A stretch of 64,000 nt of DNA, from NCBI GenBank assembly GCA_028554645.1, contig JAQOOI010000069.1:124001-188000 (forward strand), in the 5' to 3' direction. The DNA is from Omphalotus guepiniiformis. Taxonomy: Eukaryota; Basidiomycota; Agaricomycetes; Agaricales; Omphalotaceae. Shown piece by piece: positions 18,579-29,199 of the stretch (within the stretch, counting starts at the first letter, position 1; every line of letters begins with the position of its first letter). The position numbers were made by a program, and so were the translations under genes. The notes beneath the pieces are model-generated. The model did no database searches. It worked only from the letters and a program-made list of their open reading frames with translations, and had not been told where the DNA came from.

Positions 18579-19030
18579 TGTCAGCGACTCGAGTTATCAA
18601 ACTCAAATAACCAAACACAATGATCTTAGTTTCACACGAGTAAGAGAAAAGCAGAAAGTGGAATTGAGAAAAGAGATGATACAAGGAAGTATGCTAAGTA
18701 CAAGTCTAAACTCGAGGAGTTATTGACAAGATCGAAGCTAAAGAAATATCTACCTAAGCGGACTTATGATATACATAAATAAAACCCTAAACCCTGGGCT
18801 ATAACCCTTGACTAATCCACCGTGTGTCTACCATGAGTTCGATCGCCTCAAGTACTTCATTAATGATCGTGATCGCCTTGAGGTCTACATGCTTGATCTC
18901 GATCATCATGCTACATATATATGTATTTAATATAACCCTAGATCTATAACTTACGATGTTATCTACTGATAATAAAAGTGTCTATATGTACAAACAATGA
19001 GATAAGATGAAAAAGAAAATGTTCGTAACA
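18579..19030 (-). repeat. 5' LTR of element 2
   Basis: 452 bp, TG...CA. On the minus strand it carries an AT-rich TATA-like stretch around 18,765-18,785, followed about 30 nt later by a segment (18741-18728) that is complementary to the sequence just inside the LTR. That places the predicted RNA start near 18,741. Confidence 0.93.
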
Positions 19031-19329
19031 GCGTGATTGAAGCACTTGAGCATATTTGACTACAAATTCATTCCTTTCGTGTTTCGGTTTAAAAACTTTC
19101 CTCTTTTGAATACATTAAACCATCCTAAATAGTTACTAGAAAATCAGACAAGAAATACACGGTCCTTTTTGTCAGTAGATAGGCATTCATTTACTATTAC
19201 TTACATACCTATATTTTCAACGAAAAAAGGCCTTGAAGTCAAGACCAAAATACCCATACTATCTATTCCCATGACGCGAAACAAACACTCCCCCGAAATG
19301 CGACAGATATCGGCCCGCGTCTTGAAGAC

Positions 19330-19705
19330 AGTAGACCCTGATGAAAAAAAATTGTTAATTTTGCAATTCAGTAGTGTGTCTAGCCAACATGTACCAGAAG
19401 GTAGGATACAATCACTCAATCCGGCGGGTCGGCCCAGTTGTCTTGCAATAGTACACCCTGACAAGAGATTGTTAGTTTTGCCTGTAGCTGTATGTATAGC
19501 CGGCACGTACCAGTCAACAAAAACGCAATCACTAAGTCCGGCGAATCAACCCCGAATCGACCCTAGTTGTCTTGCAAGAAAATAGTACACCCTGAAGAGG
19601 ATGTTAATTATAATTCTCTATGGCTGTATGTATAGCCGACACATACCAGGAGGTAGTCAACAAAAAAAATCGCATCGCTAAGTCCAGCGGATCGACCCTA
19701 GTTGG
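19330..19705. repeat. degenerate tandem repeat, three units of about 120-134 bp
   Basis: Units start near 19330, 19450 and 19584. Each begins AGTA(G/C)ACCCTGA, continues through a TTGTTA/TGTTAA block and (G/T)TATAGCC(G)(G/A)CACGTACCAG-like block, then AATC(G)C(T)AAGTCC(G/A)GCG and GACCCTAGTTGTCTTGCAA. Units differ by many substitutions and small indels, so the array is old. No coding role seen. Confidence 0.6.
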
Positions 19706-20595
19706 TAAATCGACTGGTCTCAGCTGGTCTCCTAGTCCAGCGCTACGATTTGGAAATTGGTAATGACACTCAGTCATTGCCCTGAACGACCCTTAGTCGG
19801 CAGGACCAAACCACACAAAGTTGTTGGTGTAGAAGAAGCAGCATTGACGACGTTGCACTTCAAGAATATTGGTCTGTGGCCTCTGAAAACAACAAGCGCA
19901 AAGAAAAGTCGGCTTCTGGAATCTGGATACTTGCACCTCCTCTCTCAGTCTCTTTTCTCTCTCCTCTTGCCGACGACTCAGTGTTGTTCAGCAACGATCA
20001 ACTCGGAGTTGATTCGTGTACAACTTCTAGTTGTTTCCATCATCCCTGGTCGTTCAGTCTGGGCTATTCAAGATCCAACGTTTTTCCGGTTTTCCCTGAA
20101 GCCATCACCGACATGCGAGATCCCGATGAACCTATACTCCGACTCTTTCTTCCTAGTTTCGTAGCTGCATGGTCGTGCGCCTCCTGTGCCGTAAACAAAT
20201 CTTGGAAGGCGCACTCATGCCTGCTCATGCACATGGTCTGTCTATGCACAATGGCCGCCTCAATATGCGAGATCCGCCGCAACGATGTGACTAGAGCTCG
20301 CGTCCCTAGGTAAAGTTTTTGCTAGTCTAAAAACCTGTCTCATGAATCACATCTTAGATTTATCATTGCGCTATCTGAGACCGTTCGTCACGCAAGTTGG
20401 ATGTGCCACAAAGGAAGTCCTATCGGAAAGGACTCGAGCAATTCTTCAGCAATGTTACATTTGCACTTGGCTTTGACTGTTGAAACGTGTAGTAAGTACT
20501 GGTGTCAGTGTTTGCGACCATGCTCAGCCATGCTCTTATACTCACGCTATCTTTGAGGGTTTTAAGCAATCTAGTATCTGGGATTCATCCTTACC
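19706..20595. other. intergenic, no supported gene
   Basis: Open frames such as 19,876-20,313 (+) exist but have no recognisable domain, splice pattern or coding-like composition. May hold the promoter of gene B. Confidence 0.4.
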
Positions 20596-22252
20596 ATGAG
20601 TCTTTTTCCTTGGTCTACAACCGGCTCCTCGTCTTTGGAAATTTATGCTAAGCCTCCACGTTATCTCGTGGAACCTGCCTACCCAGCAGAGCTTGCTGAT
20701 TTTGCTTACGCCTTCGAGACGTTCTTGAGAAACTATATCTTGTATATCCTTGGACCGCCCCAGCCTATTCAGCAGGCTCCTGGATGCGAAGTCATTCGCT
20801 GGACTGACTTTGGTCGGCTAGACTATGAAGATATCGGCACCACCGTACAGGCCGTAAGTGTCTTGTACATTTCTGGATATCTGTCGTTTAAATACCTGTG
20901 TTGTTAGTGTATCAATCCAAACCATCAATCACGCACTTGCACTGCAACTATTCGCAAATCCTTCGATACGAGCCCCTTCCAGCGCTACATGATCGGCATT
21001 CTTATAGTGTACTATGAGCGTTATGCTCAGCTGCCGTGGTCTCTATCTCGTTGTCCCACCTCCTTATTGAGGATATCAGCTGCTCCAGGTCCTTTGTTCT
21101 CCCCTCAAGACCCTCGACGTTTCATTCTCAGTCTACGGGGGCTCGCTCGCCTCAGCTTCCTTTCGTTCTCACGCATAGTCGGCGATCCAAAACTTATGAA
21201 GCGCTATATACAAGTCCCGGATGGCCTTCTGACAGTGGAGATGACATATGACAGTCATAGAATGCGCATCCCGAAGGTGCCAGCACGTGAGTATTTCTAG
21301 AGTACTATGAATTGCTATCTAATCGGGTTCGGTCTTGGAACTCACTCAAAGTTTTCGGTTAATGCACACACCATCGCATCCCAAACTATCGCATCATAGC
21401 TTTACACCGGCTAAGGATAAGCAGAAACCTGCCGAAGCGCAGGTGTACGACTGCCATCTGGTGACTTGGGGCAATCAGTCTCGCATTTTCGAGAACATGT
21501 AGGTGTGATCAACTACGATAGATACTCTCACTAATGATTGCCTGGTTTAGAGAGAGTGCGCTAGCCTTATACAAACAAATCTTTGCGTTGGGATTTGCTG
21601 TAGAGGTAAAAGCTGTCAGCCACCTTGATTTGTAGTTAGTTTGTGTACGGTTGTTTATAATTACTTTGAACTTGAACAATCACAATCGTTTATTCGCTAC
21701 GTCATTCTGGCTACATCCATGTCGAGGGTGCTTGAGTTGACCAACAAAAGATTGACTCGAAATCAGCCTATAGATGGCGAGGAACTTACCTATTCCGATG
21801 GACTGGTAGGAGCGCTGCTACCCACGACACGCGATTTCATCACTTCGCCAAACATGACCCGAATCCCAGAGCCACCTTACGGTTCTACTCGCAATCTGTA
21901 TCGTCGTAACGATGCTCGATATGGCCCGGACGATCCTTGCTGCTGGCCTCAACCGTTCCACTCGCTGTATCCATACCTTGCATGTATCCCAGTGCGACCT
22001 GTAGATGATGCGTGGCGGTTCTATGAATTCATGGTGATGTGGAGTGATATTAGCAGCGAGTGCGTCAATTCTACACCTGATGAAGTTATTCGAGGAATGG
22101 GGATAGTTGGAGGGGAGCGTGGATCAGCAGGACGGAAGTTCAAGGAGAAGCTGAAGGTGGCTGTTGATGCGGTTGAGGAGCATGTGGCGACGTTTCTCTT
22201 ACGTTCCATCGATGCTAGTTGTTTTGCGCGTAGTATCATTGGTGCAACCTAG
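20596..22252 (+). CDS. gene B: uncharacterised multi-exon gene in the KDZ island
   Basis: Exon 1 20596-20853 (86 codons, starting MSLFPWSTTG) joins exon 2 from 20908 across a clear intron (GTAAGT...TTGTTAG). Exon 2 runs to about 21286, where a GTGAGT donor follows. Further coding blocks lie at about 21,405-21,500 and 21,550-22,252 (ending ...IIGAT, TAG 22250-22252), but phases of the middle junctions do not close by eye, so the model is incomplete or the gene is damaged. No domain recognised; no transmembrane segment obvious. Lies head-to-tail with gene C and the KDZ transposase, on the same strand, which suggests a shared mobile unit. Confidence 0.45.
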
Positions 22253-22259
22253 CCCACCC

Positions 22260-23171
22260 GCAATCGTTACGGCTCCAGCCAACCCACCTTATCCCCCTAT
22301 TGTCACTGCTCAGGCCGGCGCAGAAGAGAAGTTTGCCGCCATCCGAATCGCCGCTATCAAATGTCTATCAGAGCCGAGTCCCTTTCAGAACGGTCATTAT
22401 ACTGGAGCCTACGAATCCTCTTATACTGTGGGTCGTGGATCGATCTCTTCGCCTGTGTTCTCAAGTGTGAGTAGTACTGCTGCTGTCGGAAACCCTACTG
22501 TGGGCCTGGTTCGAACGAAGCGGGTAAATCATGCGGGAAGGGAGCCATATCAGAATGACAAGGCACGTTACGGCAAAGGAACAGGCAGTAAGTGTATGGA
22601 GTACTGTATGTAGTGCCATGATATTCATGACTTTTCAGCACCTTCGGGGCAGCGCAATCCATTCGACAACTTACCTGGTGACGATCCAATGACCCCTCCC
22701 AGACTGAAAGCTTGGGAGCGCGTAAACATGGCCATACAACGAATGGGCGTCAAACCGGCCAAGAAACTATTCATCGTTCCTGATCCTGGCCTATTTTTTG
22801 GAGCACGAGATCCCGAGCGACAGTCTCAGCAACTACATCAATGGGAACACTTCCGTCGTGCTTGGCTAGCAAGGTGTAACTGTCGTTCAAAGCCTGCCAA
22901 GCCGCAAACTACGGAGACGTGGCGCGTAATTCTGAATCTACCGATGCTAAAGGTGAATCAGGAGCGTGAGTCCAGTGAGTCCAAGACGAAGAAGCAGGCG
23001 CAGACAGATGAAGTCTTTAGGATGATGCGCGGGACTATGGAGTTGTTTGGTGATGGAAACTCTGCTATCACGACCTCATCCAGTGGACCTTTCGATCCTC
23101 GTCGTGGGCAGATGCTCATTTGGGAGTTGTCAACTCAGCTGCAGGGGCAGCGGTACCTCATGATAGGGTGA
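22260..23171 (+). CDS. gene C: uncharacterised protein upstream of KDZ transposase
   Basis: Two coding blocks joined across intron 22589-22638 (GTAAGT...TTTTCAG, 50 nt, phase consistent): a Pro/Ala-rich then Ser-rich part up to 22588, and 22639-23171. The second block contains FIVPDPGLFFGARDPERQ followed by LHQWEHFRRAWLARC and a later TWRVIL, a pattern I recall from hypothetical proteins common in mushroom genomes; this is memory, not a database result. The start is unclear and may be joined to gene B by splicing. The TGA at 23171 may not be the real end, because a different frame leads into the KDZ exon 100 bp later. Confidence 0.45.
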
Positions 23172-23267
23172 AGGGTGCGAACGTACCTGAGAATGATGCG
23201 AAGACCAGGGTTAGTACTAGCAACCTCTGAAAAGAGTTTTTAATGCTAATGGAGAGTTCATACATAG

Positions 23268-26200
23268 CGCGCCACGGTGCTTGAGCAATACAGCATGAAG
23301 CTCAACAAGATGCTCTCTGCGTACATAGCAAGAGACGCTGACGCCCGCATCGGCCAGCCCTGCTCCTGCGCTACTGACATTCGGACGACACGTTGTAGAG
23401 ACTGTGTCCTGCTCCCTCCTATGTGCAATGAATGTTTTCTGGAAGTGCACAAACACAATCCGTTTCACTGGGCGGAGGTGTGGAACACGAAGGAAGGGTT
23501 TTTCACGTGCTGCGACCTCTCTGTTCTTCGAGAAGGGTGGGCCTTCAACTTAGGCCACGGCGGCGAACCTTGCAAAAACTCGTCTGCCCCACTCATGATC
23601 AATGTAGTCGACACCAATGGTGTTCATGCGACGCGGGTTAGATACTGCGGGTGCAAAGGTCCGCGCAAATGGGATGACCTCTTTGCGGCCGAGCTCTTTC
23701 CAGGGACAGTTATAGATCCAGGGACAGCGTACACATTTAGAGTATTACGGGAATATCAAATACACTCTGAAGCTTCCAAAAAACATGCCTACGATTATGC
23801 TCAAGCGCTCGCTCAGCTGACTGATTTTGCGTTCCCTCATAAGATACCTACCTTCTATAATAATTTCCAACTCATCTCGCGAGTCTGGGCTTTCTTGAGG
23901 ACTTCAAAGTGGTGCGGGCAAGGGCATGGAATCGATGCTCTCTTGCCGCATCGTATGCCCGGGAACATGGCTGTGTACTGCCCTAGCTGTCCCGAGGAGT
24001 ACATGAACATGGAACAAGATTGGGAGAAGACCCCGGAACATTTAAAACATCTGCACTCTTGCCGCCGAACATTGGATGGCAATTTCCAGTTAAATCACTT
24101 CAAAAAATCTCATGATCCGAAGGACGTCTCTATGTATGAGGGTAGATCTATTTTCCCAAATCATGACGTCGAGAAGAAGTACATCGCTGAGGTACCTCAA
24201 CTTCAGAAAGATTGGAAACGTATGTTCAGAGAAGCTGCGCAGGAGTGCAACGAAGAAGCAGGAGAAAAGGCAGAAAGGGTGAAGGCAGAAAAGAGGGAGG
24301 AAGCACGGAAACGAGAAGAAAAGGTGAACTGCTCATATCTGAATGCAATCGACAAGCAGAATAAGAAGAAGTTCAAAGGCATGGATGTTACCGGTGTCGT
24401 TAATGTCATGTGCGACCATGGTATATCCGAGGCGATGGTGGATTTGCAGCTGGGTGAGCGGTTTGCCAACACCAACCTCGCTCTTGCGCATGCCATGTCG
24501 CGTCGTGGGTTCAGCAAGAGCAAGGTTCCAGACCATCTTTTGAGCTATGATAGTCAGTGCAACTATAGTGTTCACCTGCACGAGCGTTTCACCGAGCATT
24601 TTCCTCACCTTGCTCACCTCCTCCAAAAAATGCGGTTCACTATCCCAGCAATGCATGTGCGGAATCACCTTGACATGTGCATGTACCTGTATGCTGCTGC
24701 GTATAAAATGTGCTCTGGCCACTTTCATGGAGAGTCGGTGTTGCGCTGAAAACGCATACACACCTAAAATACCTGAAAATAAACGATTTCTACTGTGAAT
24801 ATGATGGGAATAAAGGGCTAGACTATGTCCCATAGTGCTAGCTAAAACATAGAACACGAATAGTTAAAGGCTCGAAGTGAAAGGACTACGATGTACGAGT
24901 ATGCATCAAGACCTTATGGCTGATATGCCTCTAGACCTTCGGCGAAGTAACTACCTGCTGCGAGACTGTACAGTATGGTCAGACCCACCCTGCCTGGCAA
25001 AGAGCCCTTCGCCTGGAAGTCGCTATTCAAGTATCTGTGTAATCCACGGGACTTAGGAAGGAAGAAACTACACACACACGGGCGTAATAGCCTCATGAGC
25101 CTAAATAACGTCGAAAGGACAAAGCTAGAGGTATCGCCGAGCCATCAAAATGGTTTGTTCGAACTTAGCCGACCTCCTAGAACCTGCAGATTGATGATAT
25201 ACTGGAGATAACGCTTTATGATCGGAAATATATGATCGACAATTCCGTTCCGAGAGACTAGATGGTCAAAGCCATGGAAATGATCAGTCTCGATGACTGT
25301 ATAATAACTTATTAGTAAAGTAATGACAGAATTGGCCTTCGAGCGCTGGATATTGGTATCTCTACGAGGTGCTATGGGGTCTAGATGTCAACATAGGAGA
25401 AAATATGGAAGCCCGACGGGATAAATGACTAGAAACTGCCCTTGGCGCCCCTATAAGTACACTGTAAAACAGTTACGAAGATGAATAATAACGAAATGCA
25501 TAGGAGTAGTTCGTTTAGAATGGCTCGAGCGCATGATAAGAAGGGTCTAGATGTACCAAAAACATCACTAAAACATAATACTTACACATATATACCCAAG
25601 AACTGCACATAATTACCCTCTAGACATGCCTACTTACCCAACTCAGTCATATTGTTTCTATTTATATCCATTTTATACTCGATGTTATCCCTCTGTTCCT
25701 TTTAATTACTCCACTCAGTTTTCTATCTATTTATGAAATACTTACAAGTAGTAGAGTACATATACTGTCATGTATAGGGTCGAGCACCCCAGGTTACGAC
25801 TGCCCGCCAAATTGGAGAACTTTACATATCTTCTAGAGCGTTAAATCGCAGAAGGCCTCTTGATTGTGAACGTCAGGCCCCGGTTCTTCAAGCTGGTAGA
25901 GGCAGACTATTAGGAATTGCAGTGCTTTAATAGAGTGCTAAATATCTGAACATCTGTTGTGTTTGAACTGTCTGTCTGTCTGTCTGTCTGTGTCTGTCTG
26001 TCTGTGTCTGTCTGTCTGTGTCTATCTGTCTGTGTCTGTCTGTTTTTGCTGTTTCTGGTACTTGTCGAAGGGTCTAGACGGTGATCTTTCAGTTCAGTTA
26101 GTCTTTCCAACAGTCTAGCTCGACTTTAGTCAGTTTTCTGCGTGCGGAATCTTTGCCAACGCCAGACTACACTTGCTTTTACAAGGCAACCTTTGAGTTT

Positions 26201-28305
26201 AGACGAGTTCCTACGTCTTAGAGTGCTCATTTCGCTGCTATTATCGGCGGAAGTGATTTGGGCTGAGCTGAACGGGTTGGGTGCTTCAGTCCGGCAGATG
26301 AGCAATGGACATTGGCAAGACACCATCATTGAGATGATATACTCATGGAGTTCTCGGAAGGTCTGCAACATGAGTTATCAGCTCCAGAAAGACCTAGAAT
26401 ATGCCAAGAAGAAATACTCGCAGGCGAAGGAGAACATGGTAGGATTGTGCATCATTCATCGCGATAAACTGGAGCAATGGAATGCAGAAGATCGCTCGCC
26501 TAGGATTGATGCTAAAAACAAGCGCCTAGTGCATTCAGTATACGCCCAGGAGCCAAGTAAAAGTTTAAGCTTCACACAGCTCATTCAAAGAATGATCAAG
26601 TCAGAGGCGGTGATTCTGTGCGGGGAGGATACCCTAGTCAAGGAGAGTCTGGTCGGAAGGTTTCTGAAAGAAGCACTGCTCATACAAGATGCGCAGGTGG
26701 AAGTGAAGCGAAAGATCAAAAGCACGCGGGATACTGGGAGAGTAGCAGACGAGAAGGCGGCGGAAGATCTGGTTGAGAGGCGACTCAGGTTAATGCGCCG
26801 AATCGAGGTTCTGCGCAAGCAACAGCGCGTGGTGATGCTGGGTACTGGAGACCTTGTATACTCATCAGAGCCTTGTGAACCTGAAGAGGAGAAGTTGTGG
26901 CTACCTTCAGATATTCATGCAAGCAAACATGAAATTCTTGGTCTGCGGGTATTGGCAAAGAAGGAGGTAGAACTTCGAGAGGGAATGGCTTGGGATCTCA
27001 TCGTTGAGTTGCAGGCGACAGTGCGAATGCTGTCAGCGATGTATAGCCACAAGGAAGTTCATGATTGTGGTCAGGGGCAGAACACAAGAAGCGCAACTGC
27101 TATCATGCATTATAATGAGAGAAGGGCTGAGCAGTTGGAAGACTACAACCGGCACCGAAAAGCATTAGTGAGTCTGGGAGCGGCTGCGGAGGATTCAGAG
27201 AAGTGGAGAAAGTTGGACGTTAATGACACGTACCAGAAGCCAACGACCGCAAAACGAGGTTTAGGGGCATCACGGCGCGTAGATGGCGTCCTATGGAGAA
27301 TGGGTACAGGTGCTGAGGGTGCAGGGGAAGATGATTCAACAGACGCAGTAGTGCAGAGAGGTCAGGACACTGGGCCTGTCGGTACTCAAATGTCAAGGCG
27401 AAAGGGTAAGATGTCTTTTGATATCGAGAGAATTACCAGAACTAATGATGAGTGGGATAGCAGCTAGCCGGCCAAAGTCACCTGAAAAATCGCGCTCAGG
27501 AAAGAGCAGCGAGGATGCTAATAGCATAAACGAAGACCGCCCAGCTAAACGTTTGAAGACTGGTGGCGATCGGCCCGGTCGCGAGTCGTCTTCAGCACCA
27601 GAGCAAGACGGTTGGATTTGGCGGCGAGGACTGCAGGAGGGTAAGGTTGATGAGTGGGCAGAGGAGCGTAAGTCTGCTACACATGGTGTCAGGGTACGAT
27701 TTCTAATTAATGGTAGGAAACAGAAGAAAAAGTGAGATTCTTTCGAGATGAAGCTGAGCTGGAGAGGTGGAGGGAACAGGTAGAGATTAAACATGCAGAG
27801 TTCGAGCGCTGTATTCGTTACTTCACTAAGATGGCAGAGGTTTGGCAGAGTCTATCGAATCAGAAGACGTGGAAGCCCCACAAGGCAACGAGCAGGGAGA
27901 AATCAGAAGAGCTCATGGCAATGTCCCCTGGTCATACTGCATATGCATTGGAGCAGGCGAGGTTGTACGTGGTGCTGCGTATGGACTGTGCAAAACGATT
28001 CGCAGAATCCGGGCTGGACACACTTCGTAATGAGTCGGCGGGAGAGCGACTGGCAGAAAAGGTTCGAAAGTGGCGAGCTTTAGAGATGCAAGGGTTCCCA
28101 GTAGTTAAAAGGTAAGAGTTTCGAAGTACGAAGAAAGGGACAGCTTAAACTGAGTATATCGACGTACAGTGAGCGTCCACCTTTTATTGACCCGACCGCC
28201 ACCGCGGGTGGCGCACCATTACCAGATTCAGATAGCGAAAGTAGTGAGGACAGTGAGGTCGACGAAAACACGCACACAAACAAAAACACGCATACAATCG
28301 AGTAG
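23268..28305 (+). pseudogene. KDZ transposase, split by a solo LTR
   Basis: Kyakuja-Dileera-Zisupton family transposase. Exon 23268-24738 is followed by the LTR; coding resumes at 26248-27405, 27464-27667, 27724-28111 and 28170-28305 (stop TAG). The introns 27406-27463, 27668-27723 and 28112-28169 keep phase, as does the upstream intron 23210-23267. Without the LTR and one TCGG the frame is continuous (over 1,100 residues). The N-terminal cysteine cluster (CSCATDIRTTRCRDC, MCNECF, TCCDLS) is the CxC2-type domain; DDE catalytic candidates are Asp in LDGNFQLN, Asp in YDSQCNYS, and Glu of the HGES/AEVIWAELN segment that the LTR splits. The tail is acidic. As it stands translation stops a few codons into the LTR, so the RNase H-like core lacks its Glu and is dead. 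Confidence 0.85.
24739..26243 (+). repeat. solo LTR of the element 1 family inside the KDZ transposase
   Basis: 1,505 bp matching 8728-10220 in inverted orientation. Flanked by TCGG on both sides (24735-24738 and 26244-26247), a 4-bp target duplication. No internal retroelement sequence remains, so the full element was lost by LTR-LTR recombination. Contains a (TCTG)n microsatellite at about 25,968-26,044. Confidence 0.9.
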
Positions 28306-29030
28306 TGCTTGAGACGGCCTGCTGAATCGTGACAATATATTTCTCGGTCTTCAACTTACATCATCAATCTCGCGCATCGCCTTTTCACTACTCGTTGCGC
28401 TTCAATTTTCGTGCTCTTCCTCTCTGCATCTCTTTGACTTCCTGCCCACACGTCGCAAGCTTTTCGCTAGTGGCTCTTGAATTACGCGTAACCGTCTACT
28501 CGCCAAAGCAATTCCGTTTGGGTATTCAAAATGATCTTGGAGTTGAAGTTGATGTTGGAGATGGACTGTGAGTGGCATCGAGAACAGGATGACGAGGGTG
28601 AGTCCTTCGCGTTGTATTTCAAATGCTGCTAGCTCAATTCATTTTCTAGCTCAATTCAAGATCGCAATTCGCGTTGAATTTTCGGCTATGTCCATAAGAG
28701 TCTTTTCGTTTCGTTTGACGGCAAGTTCATTGCCTTTTTTTGCTTCGAATGCGCCGTGTTCAGCTTCTTTCCTCAGCTCAAATTTTCATTCGGATGGCGC
28801 AGGCCAAACACCCCCTGGTAGTCAAGCAATCTCGACGTTCGAGCGTCTTCACCAGTTCGTCATGTTTGCGTTACGCGTCCGCGGTTATCTCTCACTTCTT
28901 TTGCTTCTCGCAGGTCTTGTCGCGTACATTCACGGCTCATTCTTGCAATCCATTTACGAGTTCAATTAGCTCGTAGTCAGTTCATCAGCACTCAGTTCAA
29001 AAAGCAGTTCATTCAACACGAAGTTCAAAA
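28306..29030. other. intergenic, no supported gene
   Basis: No convincing gene. The right part (from about 28,975) is already rich in GTTCAAA words that lead into the minisatellite. Confidence 0.4.
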
Positions 29031-29199
29031 GTAGTTCAAATGCGAGGGCTTGGTTTATACGTAGTTTAAATGCGAGGGCGTAGTTCAACTGCGAGGGCTA
29101 GGTTCAAACGTAGTTCAAATGCGAGAGCTAGGTTCAAACGTAGTTCAATTGCGAGGGTTCGGTTCAAACGTAGTTCAAATGCGAGGACTAGGTTCATAT
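29031..29199 (+). repeat. 30-bp minisatellite, about 5.6 copies
   Basis: Units begin GTAGTTCAAATGCGAGGGCT and end GGTTCAAAC; starts at 29031, 29061 (a 19-bp partial unit), 29080, 29110, 29140 and 29170. Each 30-bp unit contains TTCAAA at two positions. Diffuse TTCAAA-rich sequence continues on both sides to about 29,400. Because 30 is a multiple of 3 the array is open in frame (10-residue repeat), but no gene structure supports translation. Confidence 0.8.

Larger units (their letters stand above)
11519..19030 (-). mobile_element. complete chromovirus (Ty3/Gypsy), element 2
   Basis: Two 452-bp LTRs (11519-11970 and 18579-19030) start TGTCAGCG and end GTAACA, and are flanked by a perfect 5-bp target duplication GCGTG (11514-11518 and 19031-19035). 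Gag and pol read on the minus strand, so 18579-19030 is the 5' LTR. The LTRs differ at 6 of 452 positions (about 98.7% identical), so insertion was fairly recent. Pol ends in a chromodomain, placing the element in the chromoviruses. A stretch of about 1.2 kb without coding capacity separates the gag extension from pol. Confidence 0.93.
10509..19059 (+). pseudogene. gene A: unknown protein, split near its 3' end by element 2
   Basis: Exons 10509-10709, 10773-11237 and 11288-11518, then, beyond the inserted element, 19036-19059 (stop TGA 19057-19059). Introns 10710-10772 and 11238-11287 have GTGAAT and GTGAGT donors and keep phase. Removing the element and one GCGTG copy gives a continuous frame of about 306 residues. 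As it stands the frame runs into the LTR and stops at 11561-11563, replacing the last 8 residues with 15 LTR-encoded ones, so a near-normal protein could still form. The middle is Ser/Thr/Pro-rich; the last 85 residues look like a compact domain (start NGEPATRVVVTTLGSRVSLD). Function unknown; its position beside genes B, C and the KDZ transposase suggests the same transposon-linked set. Confidence 0.6.

Noticed and set aside
19757..20313. Overlapping open frames of 135 and 145 codons (+)
   Set aside because: Two frames over the same DNA with no coding signature or domain.
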